Assembly: GCA_040388375.1 (NCBI GenBank)
Contig: JAZKBU010000003.1
Location: 186,001 to 250,000 of the forward strand
Origin: Bacteroidota bacterium
Lineage (GTDB): Bacteria > Bacteroidota > Bacteroidia > UKL13-3
DNA length: 64,000 bases
Direction: 5' to 3'
A program made the position numbers and the translations under genes. Shown in pieces: positions 17,118-25,778 of this stretch (positions within the stretch are counted from its first letter, which is position 1; the number at the start of each line of letters is the position of its first letter). The notes under the pieces are model-generated. The model was not told where the DNA came from. It was given only the letters and a program-made list of their open reading frames with translations, and did no database searches.

Positions 17118-19307
17118 TTATTTAATAAATAACATTTCGCGGTACTTAGGTAATTGCCACAATGTATCGTCAACCATAAACTCAAGTGAGTCACTTGCTT
17201 CACGTACATTATCAAACAAAGGTTTTACCTTATGGCAGAAAGCAACAGCTGCTTTGTGTGTATTTGCAGCATGGTGTGCTTTTTCTGTTTCAGCTAAAAT
17301 TTTAGTTACGTTATCGTTAATATTTTTTATATGTTTTGAAATAGTTTCAATAGTTTTTAACTGTGTTTCGTAACTTGCTTTTGCTAAGCCAGCCGATTTT
17401 AAAGCAGTAACATTTAAAGCCAATTTACTTTGGTATTCAACAGCTGCCGGTATTACATGCGAGGTGGCTAATTGCGATATTATTTTTGCTTCAATATCTA
17501 TTTTTTTTACATATAACTCTTGCATTATTTCATAACGGGCTTCTAATTCTATTTTGCTAAAAATATTGTTTTTAGTAAACAGCTCGCTTGATTGTTTTGA
17601 GATATAAGCATTCAATGCTTCAGGTGTGGTTTTTATATTTGATAAGCCTCTTTTTGCAGCTTCTTTAACCCATTCATCGCTATAACCGTTGCCTTCAAAC
17701 AAAATGTTTTTAGCCGCTTTATAGTATGCTTTTAAAGTAGTAAGAATGGCTTCTTCCTTATTTTTACCTTTTTTAATAAGTGTATCAACATCCACTTTAA
17801 ATTTGTTCAATTGGTCTGCCATTACGGTGTTTAACACAATCATTGAATTGGCACAATTGGCACTTGAACCAACTGCACGGAATTCAAATTTGTTTCCGGT
17901 AAATGCAAAAGGCGATGTTCTGTTTCTATCTGTATTGTCTAATAAAATATCAGGTATTTTTATAACATTAATAGCTTGTTTTGATTTGGTAGAAACTTTG
18001 GTATTTGATTTATCGTTTAAAATAGAATCCAATACGTTGGTCATTTGGCTACCAATAAAAATACTCATAATAGCTGGTGGAGCTTCGTTGGCTCCTAATC
18101 TGTGGTCGTTACTGGCAGTAGCTATTGAGGCACGTAATAAATCCGCATTATCACTTACTGCTTTAATTACATTCACAAAAAAAGTAAGGAACTGTAAGTT
18201 TGTTTCCGGGTTTTTGGTGGGAGCTAATAAGTTAACTCCTGTATTGGTTACTAAACTCCAGTTGTTGTGTTTTCCACTTCCGTTTACACCATCAAAAGGT
18301 TTTTCATGTAACAATACTTTTAAGCCGTGACGTAAGCTTACTTTTTCCATTAAATCCATTAACAATTGATTATGGTCAACGGCTAAATTGGCTTCTTCAA
18401 AATTGGGTGCACATTCAAACTGACCAGGTGCAACTTCGTTATGGCGTGTTTTTAATGGAATACCTAATTTGTATGATTCTGTTTCAAAGTCAACCATAAA
18501 GGCGTGAACTCTTGGCGGAATAGAACCAAAATAATGATCTTCTAACTGTTGTCCTTTTTCCGGAGCATGTCCAAGTAAAGTGCGGCCTGTTAACATTAAG
18601 TCAGGGCGTGCATAAAACATGGCTTCATCAATTAAAAAGTACTCTTGCTCAATACCTAAACTGGCTGATGCTTTGTTTACATTTTTATCGAAGTAACTGG
18701 CACAAACATTTACTACTGCATTTTCGACAGCATGTAAGGCTTTTAATAATGGGGCTTTAAAATCTAAGGCTTCGCCTGTGTACGAAACAAAAATGGTAGG
18801 AATACATAATGTTTTACCATTGCTTTCTTCCATAATAAAGGCTGGTGACGAAGGGTCCCAAGCGGTATATCCACGTGCTTCAAAGGTATTTCTGATACCT
18901 CCGTTTGGAAAACTACTTGCATCAGGTTCTTGTTGTACCAATGCTCCTCCAGAAAACTTTTCCATTGAACGACCGTCTTCGGTTGGTTCAAAAAAAGCAT
19001 CGTGTTTTTCGGCAGTGGCACCTGTTAATGGTTGAAACCAATGTGTATAATGTGTTACCCCACGGCTCATAGCCCAGTTTTTCATTCCTGAAGCTACTGC
19101 ATCGGCAATGTTACGGTCAATTTTTTCACCTGTTTTTACTGCTCTTGAAACGGCTTCATAAGCTTCTTTGCTTAAGAAATTTTTCATCGCACTGTCGTTA
19201 AATACATTGCTGTTGTAAAAATCAGAAACTTTATCTGAGGGTGATTTTGTTAAAACGGGATTTCTGCTAAGCGCAGTGTTTAAAGCATTAAAACGTAAAG
19301 TTGACAT
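17118..19307 (-). CDS. glnN: Glutamine synthetase, type III
   Basis: 729 residues, the size of GSIII and far longer than GSI (~470). It makes glutamine from glutamate, ammonia and ATP in the cytoplasm and forms dodecamers. Visible features: ASLGIEQEYFLID with the metal-binding Glu residues, RHNEVAPGQFECAP, the SGKHNNWSL nucleotide/substrate loop, ASNDHRLGANEAPPA, and NRTSPFAFTGNKFEFRAVGS near the active site. The C-terminal ~200 residues are helical, as usual for the type. It is a single-gene unit: 132 bases separate it from the SDR gene upstream, and it has its own terminator. Confidence 0.95.
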   Translation of the reverse strand: MSTLRFNALNTALSRNPVLTKSPSDKVSDFYNSNVFNDSAMKNFLSKEAYEAVSRAVKTGEKIDRNIADAVASGMKNWAMSRGVTHYTHWFQPLTGATAEKHDAFFEPTEDGRSMEKFSGGALVQQEPDASSFPNGGIRNTFEARGYTAWDPSSPAFIMEESNGKTLCIPTIFVSYTGEALDFKAPLLKALHAVENAVVNVCASYFDKNVNKASASLGIEQEYFLIDEAMFYARPDLMLTGRTLLGHAPEKGQQLEDHYFGSIPPRVHAFMVDFETESYKLGIPLKTRHNEVAPGQFECAPNFEEANLAVDHNQLLMDLMEKVSLRHGLKVLLHEKPFDGVNGSGKHNNWSLVTNTGVNLLAPTKNPETNLQFLTFFVNVIKAVSDNADLLRASIATASNDHRLGANEAPPAIMSIFIGSQMTNVLDSILNDKSNTKVSTKSKQAINVIKIPDILLDNTDRNRTSPFAFTGNKFEFRAVGSSANCANSMIVLNTVMADQLNKFKVDVDTLIKKGKNKEEAILTTLKAYYKAAKNILFEGNGYSDEWVKEAAKRGLSNIKTTPEALNAYISKQSSELFTKNNIFSKIELEARYEIMQELYVKKIDIEAKIISQLATSHVIPAAVEYQSKLALNVTALKSAGLAKASYETQLKTIETISKHIKNINDNVTKILAETEKAHHAANTHKAAVAFCHKVKPLFDNVREASDSLEFMVDDTLWQLPKYREMLFIK

Positions 19308-19414
19308 TATATATGGTATAATTTTTGGCGTAAAAATAAGCTATACAAAAAAAATAACTCCATTTAAATGCAATTTTTTGTTGCACATTTTATACAGATT
19401 GCCGCTAAGGGTTG

Positions 19415-19439
19415 TTATTGCTGAATATTAGCGCAATAA
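19415..19439 (-). terminator. Weak hairpin just after the SDR gene
   Basis: TTATTGC (19415-19421) pairs with GCAATAA (19433-19439), directly abutting the SDR stop codon at 19440. There is no T-run behind it on the minus strand, so it may only protect the mRNA end. Confidence 0.3.
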
Positions 19440-20138
19440 TTATTTTTTAGGCCCTTTTGGTTGAAGGGGTCTTATTTCTAAATTGACTGTATGGAAATTG
19501 GGAGGCATTTGTAATGCATAAATAATATTAGCTGCCACATCTTCCGGCATTAACATATAATCATGGGGTTGTATGTTGGGGCTGTTGCGAAAAAAATCGG
19601 TTTTTACGGAACCGGGATAAATGCAGGTTACTTTAATCTGGTGGTCACGTACTTCTCTGAACAATGATTCGCTAAACCCTTTAACGGCCCATTTGGTAGC
19701 ACAATAAGCTGCCACTTGGGGCATTCCTTCTAAGGCTGCTGTAGAGGCTATATTGATGATGTGACCGAATTGTTTTTCTTTCATATTGGGCAAGGCCATT
19801 CGGCAACAGTAAAAAACACCATTTACATTGGTTTCCTGCATTTCAATATACTGTTCAATGGGCATTTCTTCGGCCAGACCAAAATAGCCTAAACCGGCAT
19901 TATTTATAAGGATATCAATGCAGTTATTGGTTTTGCTATAAATTTGGTAAAAGGCTTTTTCTACCTCATTGAATTGGCGGACATTGCAATGGATGAATTG
20001 ATAATTTGGATGTTCAATATTGTTATTTCTGCCAAGCCCAAATACCGTGGCCCCATTTTCTAATAATTGCAGACATACTGCTTTACCAATGCCTTTGCTA
20101 ATACCTGTTACTACGGCTATTTTATTTTTCAATTCCAT
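19440..20138 (-). CDS. Short-chain dehydrogenase/reductase
   Basis: 232 residues, a classical SDR. Cofactor motif TGISKGIG (11-18), NNAG (79-82), catalytic Ser132, Tyr145 and Lys149 (YCATK). The GRNNN segment after the second strand suggests an NADP preference, which is inference. The C-terminus is short. Substrate unknown. The start is 20 bases downstream of the DUF486 gene on the same strand, so the two are probably one transcript. Confidence 0.88.
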   Translation of the reverse strand: MELKNKIAVVTGISKGIGKAVCLQLLENGATVFGLGRNNNIEHPNYQFIHCNVRQFNEVEKAFYQIYSKTNNCIDILINNAGLGYFGLAEEMPIEQYIEMQETNVNGVFYCCRMALPNMKEKQFGHIINIASTAALEGMPQVAAYCATKWAVKGFSESLFREVRDHQIKVTCIYPGSVKTDFFRNSPNIQPHDYMLMPEDVAANIIYALQMPPNFHTVNLEIRPLQPKGPKK

Positions 20139-20158
20139 TTTTTTTTAATCTCCAACTA

Positions 20159-20530
20159 TTACCATTTTTTAAATACTACAAATACGGCAAGTACAATGAG
20201 TGCAAAGCCTAATAAGTGATTCCAGGCTAATTTATCTTGTTTAAAAACAAAATAGTTTATAATAACAAACACGGTTAAAGAAATGGCTTCCTGAATTGTT
20301 TTAAGCTCAAACATGCTGAAAGGGCCCCCGTTTTTTTCAAAACCTAATTTGTTGGCAGGAACCATAAAGGCATATTCAGCTAAGGCAATGAACCAACTTA
20401 TTAATATAACGCCAAACATGCCCGTGTTTTTAAGCCATTCTATTTTGTTAAATTGTAAATGGCCATACCATGCAAAGGTCATAAAGGTGTTTGATATAGT
20501 TAGCAGCAGAATGGTATAAAAGCTTTTCAT
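20159..20530 (-). CDS. DUF486 / DMT-family small membrane protein
   Basis: 123 residues with four predicted membrane helices (about 4-22, 36-56, 78-97, 104-121). The motifs TFAWYGHL near the N-terminus, WFIALAEYAFMVPANKLG in the middle and the C-terminal LGFALIVLAVFVVF match the DUF486 family, a branch of the drug/metabolite transporter superfamily. Transport activity has not been shown for the family as far as I know. First gene of a two-gene unit with the SDR, divergent from 20665. Confidence 0.82.
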   Translation of the reverse strand: MKSFYTILLLTISNTFMTFAWYGHLQFNKIEWLKNTGMFGVILISWFIALAEYAFMVPANKLGFEKNGGPFSMFELKTIQEAISLTVFVIINYFVFKQDKLAWNHLLGFALIVLAVFVVFKKW

Positions 20531-20628
20531 AAATAATTTGGGGCAATATATAACAATTAAAAAAAAAGCTATTTAAGCCTTTATTAAACTTTGTGGTTTA
20601 AATTTTTATAACTTTTGAAACAAAAACG

Positions 20629-20636
20629 TATTTTCG
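20629..20636 (+). promoter_or_regulatory. Candidate -7 element (TAnnTTCG type)
   Basis: TATTTTCG lies 28 bases before the ATG at 20665. It differs in one base from the Bacteroidota -7 consensus TAnnTTTG, and no TTG sits at the proper distance upstream. Similar variants occur at 22966, 23068 and 61253 in this window. Confidence 0.3.
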
Positions 20637-20664
20637 CGCTCATTAAATTTATAATACACAAGCA

Positions 20665-21024
20665 ATGAAGCAATTGATTGATGCCATAAAACAAACTTTG
20701 GCGAAAGAGGGATTTGAAGCAGAGAAATTAGTAGCACAACTTAAAGAGTTGCGCCAGCATTTTATTGATAATTTAAACCAACCTGGCTACGTACGTATGA
20801 TTAGATTGGCTTATGAGAATATAGAAGAAAATGGTGATTATACCTTTGATTATACAGAGGATGATAGTAAAGCTAATTTAAGTTACTTGATGGATTTATT
20901 GGTAGACCATACTAATAAATACAATAAGGAAGAATTGGTTGAATACCGTAAAATGATGGAAGGTGAAGAGTGGACCAGTCCGGAACAAGAGTGGGAAGGC
21001 GAAGAAGATGACGAGGGGAGTTAG
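20665..21024 (+). CDS. Small acidic protein, unknown function
   Basis: 119 residues, not recognised. The first ~60 residues are predicted helical and amphipathic (MKQLIDAIKQTLAKEGFEAE start, then AQLKELRQHF). The middle contains NGDYTFDYTEDDSKANLSYL. The C-terminus is strongly acidic (GEEWTSPEQEWEGEEDDEGS). There is no signal peptide, so it is probably cytoplasmic. It lies 60 bases before the cyanophycinase start on the same strand, so the two may share a transcript; no functional link is visible. Confidence 0.7.
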   Translation: MKQLIDAIKQTLAKEGFEAEKLVAQLKELRQHFIDNLNQPGYVRMIRLAYENIEENGDYTFDYTEDDSKANLSYLMDLLVDHTNKYNKEELVEYRKMMEGEEWTSPEQEWEGEEDDEGS

Positions 21025-21084
21025 AGGCATAAAATTATAAAGGGGCGGGGGAAGTCTGCATTTTTTTCATTTAATTATAAAAAA

Positions 21085-21966
21085 TTGAATACACCTAAAG
21101 GAAAATTAATATCAATTGGAGGTGCCGAGGATAAAGGAACTGAGCCAGAAAATGGTTATGCTCACTCCAATAAAAGTTTAAATTTTTTTGAACTAGGCAT
21201 TTTAAAACGTTTTGTTGAAGAACTTGGTGGTTCTGATAAGAAAATAGAGGTAATTACCACTGCATCTTCAATACCAAAAGAAGTAGGTCAAAATTATATT
21301 GATGCTTTTGGTAAAATTGGTTGTACGCATGCCGGTGTAATGAATATTAAAAACCGCGAAGACGTTCAGAATGCGGAATATATTCAACGTGTAAGAGATT
21401 GTGATGGAATTATGTTTTCTGGTGGTGACCAATTGCGTTTAACCAGCATATTTGGTGGTACTGAAATATACCAGATATTACATGAAAGATACTGGAATGA
21501 ATCAACGTTTGTAATTGCAGGAACAAGTGCAGGGGCTATGGCTATGAGCAATACCATGATTTATAGTGGTAAAAGTGAATTGGCTCATTTAAAAGGGGAG
21601 GTAAAAATTACTACAGGTTTGGCTTTTATGGCTAATGTAATTATTGATTCGCATTTTGATAAGCGTGGCAGGTTTAACCGTTTGGCTCAGGCAGTAGCCA
21701 GTAACCCGCAATGCACCGGCATTGGTTTAGGTGAAGATACGGGAGTAATAGTGAGTGAAGGAAACTTTTTAGAAGTAATTGGGAGTGGTGCTGTTGTTAT
21801 AGTTGATGGACGTGATATTAAACATACCAATATTACTGATGTAGGGGAAAGTTCGCCTATTTGTATTGAAAACATTAAAGTAAATATTTTAGTAAAAGGA
21901 AATGGTTATTTGCTAAAGGAAAGAAAGTTTTTAACCAGTGCATCTGAACTAACAGCCGTTCAATAA
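21085..21966 (+). CDS. cphB: Cyanophycinase (peptidase family S51)
   Basis: 293 residues with a TTG start; no in-frame ATG fits the conserved N-terminus GKLISIGGAEDKG. It hydrolyses cyanophycin, the Arg-Asp storage polymer, to beta-Asp-Arg dipeptides. The nucleophile is Ser148 in GTSAGAMAMS (146-155), and FSGGDQLRL (111-119) is the other hallmark. IDSHFDKRGR and GLGEDTG continue the family pattern. There is no N-terminal signal peptide, so it acts in the cytoplasm. Cyanophycin synthetase is not in this window. A hairpin terminator follows. Confidence 0.9.
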   Translation: MNTPKGKLISIGGAEDKGTEPENGYAHSNKSLNFFELGILKRFVEELGGSDKKIEVITTASSIPKEVGQNYIDAFGKIGCTHAGVMNIKNREDVQNAEYIQRVRDCDGIMFSGGDQLRLTSIFGGTEIYQILHERYWNESTFVIAGTSAGAMAMSNTMIYSGKSELAHLKGEVKITTGLAFMANVIIDSHFDKRGRFNRLAQAVASNPQCTGIGLGEDTGVIVSEGNFLEVIGSGAVVIVDGRDIKHTNITDVGESSPICIENIKVNILVKGNGYLLKERKFLTSASELTAVQ

Positions 21967-21991
21967 TCATTTAGAATTATAATATTGATAT

Positions 21992-22027
21992 AAAAAAAGG
22001 CAATGAAATATTTTCATTGGCTTTTTT
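21992..22027. terminator. Bidirectional hairpin between cyanophycinase and the Wzz-like gene
   Basis: An A-run, then GGCAATGAAA and TTTCATTGGC around a short AT loop, then a T-run. There is one internal mismatch. It sits between two convergent genes. Confidence 0.75.
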
Positions 22028-22029
22028 GT

Positions 22030-22941
22030 TTAAGGTTGGTCAATAGCATCATCGGGCATTTGTTTTTTCCTTCGGTTTATTACTTCATAGAGGTTGTAAA
22101 ACAAACAAAAGAAAGAACCTAGTATGACTGAAGCAGGTAACAATATGGATAACCTAGGCCAATAACGTTTCTTGGTTTTAATACATTTTTTTACCAGCTC
22201 AAAACTGGCTATATAATTGGTTTGGTATTTTAGCGAAAGCAGTTCTTTATAAATTACAATTGCTTTTTCATATACATTCATTGGGTTGATAGGCTCACCA
22301 TAAACAAAACCTCCTGCATTACGTGGAACTGCATTGGAGGTCAATGCTTTCTTTAAACTGTCTATATCGCCCATATCCTTATTCAGTTTGGTTTCCATTT
22401 CTAGAATGTTTTCCGCTCTTAATTTTCTGCTTTTAGCATAGTAGTCGCTTGTTTCTAGGTAGGCATGAATGGACTGTTGAATGGTGTCAAACAAATTTCT
22501 GTCCGAAGTGTAAATGTCTATCACAACTGAATTAACGCTATCGGTATATTTATATATCTTATCTGATTTTATCAATTCAAAATCTATTTTATAAATTTTC
22601 TCACAAACGTCAGGGCTCAAGTGAAGTATTTCTGCCGCCTCTTCATAATCATCATTTTTTACCAAAACCTTTATATCGTTTAAAATACTGGCAAAGTTTA
22701 AATCGCCTTGGTTTGCCGGTTTAAGTATAAAATTTGATTTGTAAACAGCAGGTGTTGCAAAGCGAATAATAAGGGATACGGCAAACAATAGCCCAATTAC
22801 CAAAGCAAGTCGTTTGGGTTTTAGGAATACAAGTTTGAAAGGATATAAAAACCAGTTTAGTCCTTTTTTTAAAACAACGAGTAATTTGTATGCAAGGTAT
22901 TCAATATCAAATTCATCATCATTTAGTTCTCGTTTACTCAT
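22030..22941 (-). CDS. Wzz-like polysaccharide chain-length determinant
   Basis: 303 residues. Two membrane helices (about 44-62, RLALVIGLLFAVSLIIRF, and about 265-288) bracket a ~200-residue periplasmic segment that is mostly helical with coiled-coil tendency around 170-200. This is the layout of Wzz/PCP co-polymerases, which set polymer length in Wzy-dependent pathways. There is no cytoplasmic tyrosine kinase domain, so it resembles the PCP-1 type. The PxxP-containing motif near helix 2 typical of Enterobacteria is not obvious. It is transcribed away from the flippase gene and ends at a shared terminator. Confidence 0.7.
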   Translation of the reverse strand: MSKRELNDDEFDIEYLAYKLLVVLKKGLNWFLYPFKLVFLKPKRLALVIGLLFAVSLIIRFATPAVYKSNFILKPANQGDLNFASILNDIKVLVKNDDYEEAAEILHLSPDVCEKIYKIDFELIKSDKIYKYTDSVNSVVIDIYTSDRNLFDTIQQSIHAYLETSDYYAKSRKLRAENILEMETKLNKDMGDIDSLKKALTSNAVPRNAGGFVYGEPINPMNVYEKAIVIYKELLSLKYQTNYIASFELVKKCIKTKKRYWPRLSILLPASVILGSFFCLFYNLYEVINRRKKQMPDDAIDQP

Positions 22942-22965
22942 ATTGTGTTTTTGTTATAGGAGGAG

Positions 22966-22973
22966 CGAAAGTA
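22966..22973 (-). promoter_or_regulatory. Candidate -7 element for the Wzz-like gene
   Basis: On the minus strand this reads TACTTTCG (TAnnTTCG), ending 25 bases before the start codon at 22941. No TTG is seen at the expected distance. Confidence 0.3.
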
Positions 22974-22996
22974 TTATAAAAAAATAATTTTCAGGA

Positions 22997-23034
22997 ATGT
23001 TTATGTAATAATTTGAAAAACATGTTTACATAAT
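22997..23034. promoter_or_regulatory. Possible operator in the wzz/wzx divergent region
   Basis: ATGTTTATGTAAT (22997-23009) and ATGTTTACATAAT (23022-23034) are near-identical direct repeats. Their cores TTATGTAA (23001-23008) and TTACATAA (23026-23033) are also perfect inverted repeats. They lie midway between two divergent genes, where a shared regulator site would be expected. Confidence 0.35.
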
Positions 23035-23067
23035 TATATCAGGTAAATGAAGTATTTATTATTCCTT

Positions 23068-23075
23068 TATATTCG
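23068..23075 (+). promoter_or_regulatory. Candidate -7 element for the flippase gene
   Basis: TATATTCG lies 5 bases before the TTG start at 23081. If real, the message would be leaderless or nearly so. It has no upstream TTG at the correct spacing. Confidence 0.25.
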
Positions 23076-23080
23076 AGCGC

Positions 23081-24562
23081 TTGAAATCATTTTTGGTAAA
23101 CATATTCAAATCGCAGTTTTTTAAAAACTCAGCATGGACAACTGCTGATGTGATTTTGTATCCTTTGTTTATGATTGTGGCAACACCTTTTTTTATCAAT
23201 CATTTAGGGGCTGAACAATATGGCTTGTGGATGTTGATTAATGTGGTAGTACAGGTAATGAATGCCTTGAATTTTGGTTTGGGCGATAGTACTATTAAAG
23301 AAGTCTCAAAACACCATGCCACGCATGTTTATGAGCAATTAAACAAAAGCTTCAATCGTAATTTATCGTTGGCTATTGTATTGTTATTTTGTTGTTTGCT
23401 ATTGGGTTTTTGCACGTCAAAAATTATAGCACACCAGGGTTGGTTTAATATAAATCAGGTTGATATGTCCAAGGCCATGCTAACCCTTGTTTTGTTTTCT
23501 TGTTCTGCCGGTTTAAAATTTATTGAGCAGGTTTTCTTATCGGTTTTTAAAGGCTTGCAACGCTTTGATATTGCTGCCAGGCTTTCTATGTTATCGCGTT
23601 TATCGGTATTAGGTTCAGCGGTAGTAGTGGTGTATGGCGGTTTCGATATTTTGATGATAGTAAAAGTAACATTGCTTCTTAATATTATTAACTTAATAGT
23701 ACAGGCTACAGTAGTATTAAAGTATACTCCCATTAGTAGTTTAATACCCCGTTTTGCTATTACTGATTATCACGAAGTATTACAAAATAATGGCTGGTAT
23801 TGGTTACAATCGGTTATTGCTTTATTTGGTTTTTTAAGCGACCGAATAATTATTGGTCAGTTGTCTGATCTAAAAACGGTTGGTTATTATTCCATAGCAG
23901 CTTTGGTGGGCAGCCAGATACATAATGTGTTGCTTACTTTCGGGTCGTTTATTTTTCCTAAGGTTTCGGCTAATAATGCTTTAAAGAAAGGTTCTTCGCA
24001 AATATATTTTGTATCGCGTTTTTTAATTGCTGGCTTAGGTTGGAGTGTTATTGTTTTTTTGCTACTGTTTGGTGATGTTATTTTTAAATGGTGGTTGGGC
24101 GAAGCAGTATTTATGGCATCGTATCATTACATTAAACTGTACCTTGCTTTTGTTGCGGTTATAATTCTTATAATAGTTCCGTACTACTTTATTAATGGCA
24201 GCAGGTTTGTAAAAATAAACTCGTTGTTTGAAATGGTTTTAAGAGTTACACATGTATTGGCCATGTATTTTTCTTATCGTTATTATGGTATGGATGGATT
24301 GCTTTGGTCTTTAATTATTGTAACCATTATAAACATACCGTTTCAGTATTTTTTGTTCAACAAATTAATTTTGAAGGAGTTTAATATCAGGGAATCACTT
24401 TACCCTTTATTGCCTGCACTGGCTATTGTGTTTCTGGTCTTGTCAACTAGTGTTTGGTTAAATATGGTGTTGTTAGCTGGCATTGTTATGCTGTTTAAAT
24501 GGATTTACTATAACAAGGTAAAGTATATTATTAAAAATTTTATGCCTAAAGGAAATGCCTAA
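23081..24562 (+). CDS. Oligosaccharide flippase (Wzx-like, MOP superfamily)
   Basis: 493 residues with TTG start and about 12-14 predicted membrane helices. It would flip undecaprenyl-linked repeat units across the inner membrane. The N-terminal segment FFKNSAWTTADVILYPLFMIVATPFF, the GAEQYGLWMLI motif and GLGDSTIKEV are typical of the polysaccharide-export MOP family. It overlaps the next gene, an O-antigen ligase-like protein, by 8 bases. No ATG lies near the N-terminus. This is the first of two flippases in the locus. Confidence 0.85.
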   Translation: MKSFLVNIFKSQFFKNSAWTTADVILYPLFMIVATPFFINHLGAEQYGLWMLINVVVQVMNALNFGLGDSTIKEVSKHHATHVYEQLNKSFNRNLSLAIVLLFCCLLLGFCTSKIIAHQGWFNINQVDMSKAMLTLVLFSCSAGLKFIEQVFLSVFKGLQRFDIAARLSMLSRLSVLGSAVVVVYGGFDILMIVKVTLLLNIINLIVQATVVLKYTPISSLIPRFAITDYHEVLQNNGWYWLQSVIALFGFLSDRIIIGQLSDLKTVGYYSIAALVGSQIHNVLLTFGSFIFPKVSANNALKKGSSQIYFVSRFLIAGLGWSVIVFLLLFGDVIFKWWLGEAVFMASYHYIKLYLAFVAVIILIIVPYYFINGSRFVKINSLFEMVLRVTHVLAMYFSYRYYGMDGLLWSLIIVTIINIPFQYFLFNKLILKEFNIRESLYPLLPALAIVFLVLSTSVWLNMVLLAGIVMLFKWIYYNKVKYIIKNFMPKGNA

Positions 24563-25778
24563 GATTAGAGTAAATAAATACCAGTTATGGGCTCACCTCT
24601 ATTTTTTCTTTAATAGTGTTGGTCTTGCAGGTGGTTTGTTGTACACCAATTTGCTAACACCTTTTTTATACATATGGCTGGTACTTAAAAAAAGAGAACC
24701 TGTTTTGGTGCCTGTTTTATGTGTATTGATTCCTTTTGATATAATACATATTGTAAATGGTATAGAATGGAAATCATTTTTGCTATCCAATATGTTGTTT
24801 TTAAGTACTTATATTTTTGTAGCCTGCTTTAACTATTTTGTAAATCACTATAAGGATATAGAGGATATTTATAAAAGGTTGTTACTGGTTAATCTTGTTT
24901 TTGTTATAATAGCATGTGTACTTTATTTTACGCCTTTTAAAGATTTGTTATGGTACCGTAATAAGTTTACAAAATCAGTCGATGGTTTTTATCGCTTATC
25001 CTTATTAACTTTTGAAGCTTCATACTATGCTTTGTTGTTTACACCCATTGCTATGTTTTATTTACTGAAATTGTTTTTTGGATTGAATAAACAACCGGCT
25101 GGCTATATTTTATTGTTCACAGGTATTCCTTTGCTGTTGTCGTTGTCGCTTGGTGTATTGGGCTCTATGGCTATCAGCTTTTTAGTATTGTATATACTAA
25201 ACTGGAAAAAGATTTTTTATAAAAAGCGGTATTTCAATGTGCTTTTCATTGGCTTAAGTTTATTGTTTTGTATCGGCCTTATTATGGTGCTTTTTTTTCC
25301 TGCCAACGCACTAATGGTACGTATCAATAATATTATCATGGGTGTAGATACTTCTACCAAAGGACGTACCAGCGATTCTTTTATGATGGCATGGATGATA
25401 GCCAATGAAAGAAGCATGTGGTTTGGTTCAGGCCTTGGACAGATTAAAGTGCTGGCATACGATATAGTAAAAAAATATTTTAGCTATTGGGGCGAGTTAG
25501 AAGTGGTACGCATACCAAATGCCGTAGCTGAAACCATGGCTATATTCGGCATATTTGGCTTGTTGTTTCGCTTTGCTCTTATCTTTATGCTATTTATTAA
25601 AACCAAAGTATTAAGCAACCATTACCGGACAGCTTTGTTTGTATTTGTATTTGTTTACCAGTTTACAGGCAGCTATATTACCAATATAGTTGAGTACGTT
25701 ATTTGGGCTATAGTTTTTTCAAGTGCCTTTAAACAGTTTGATACGAATAAGGATAAAACTATTGAGCCTTTGAAATAA
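24555..25778 (+). CDS. O-antigen polymerase/ligase-like membrane protein
   Basis: 407 residues, about 10-12 membrane helices and a larger extracytoplasmic loop after the middle (around residues 245-310, with VDTSTKGRTSDSF and the motif GSGLGQIK). This resembles Wzy/WaaL-type proteins, which polymerise repeat units or ligate them to an acceptor. It overlaps the flippase by 8 bases, so the pair is coupled. The 3' end overlaps the convergent GT39 gene by 20 bases tail to tail. Family members are too divergent to separate polymerase from ligase. Confidence 0.65.
   Translation: MPKIRVNKYQLWAHLYFFFNSVGLAGGLLYTNLLTPFLYIWLVLKKREPVLVPVLCVLIPFDIIHIVNGIEWKSFLLSNMLFLSTYIFVACFNYFVNHYKDIEDIYKRLLLVNLVFVIIACVLYFTPFKDLLWYRNKFTKSVDGFYRLSLLTFEASYYALLFTPIAMFYLLKLFFGLNKQPAGYILLFTGIPLLLSLSLGVLGSMAISFLVLYILNWKKIFYKKRYFNVLFIGLSLLFCIGLIMVLFFPANALMVRINNIIMGVDTSTKGRTSDSFMMAWMIANERSMWFGSGLGQIKVLAYDIVKKYFSYWGELEVVRIPNAVAETMAIFGIFGLLFRFALIFMLFIKTKVLSNHYRTALFVFVFVYQFTGSYITNIVEYVIWAIVFSSAFKQFDTNKDKTIEPLK

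Noticed and set aside
17746-18330. 194-codon open frame on the plus strand
   Set aside because: Lies antisense within the glutamine synthetase III gene; shadow of a strongly conserved coding region.
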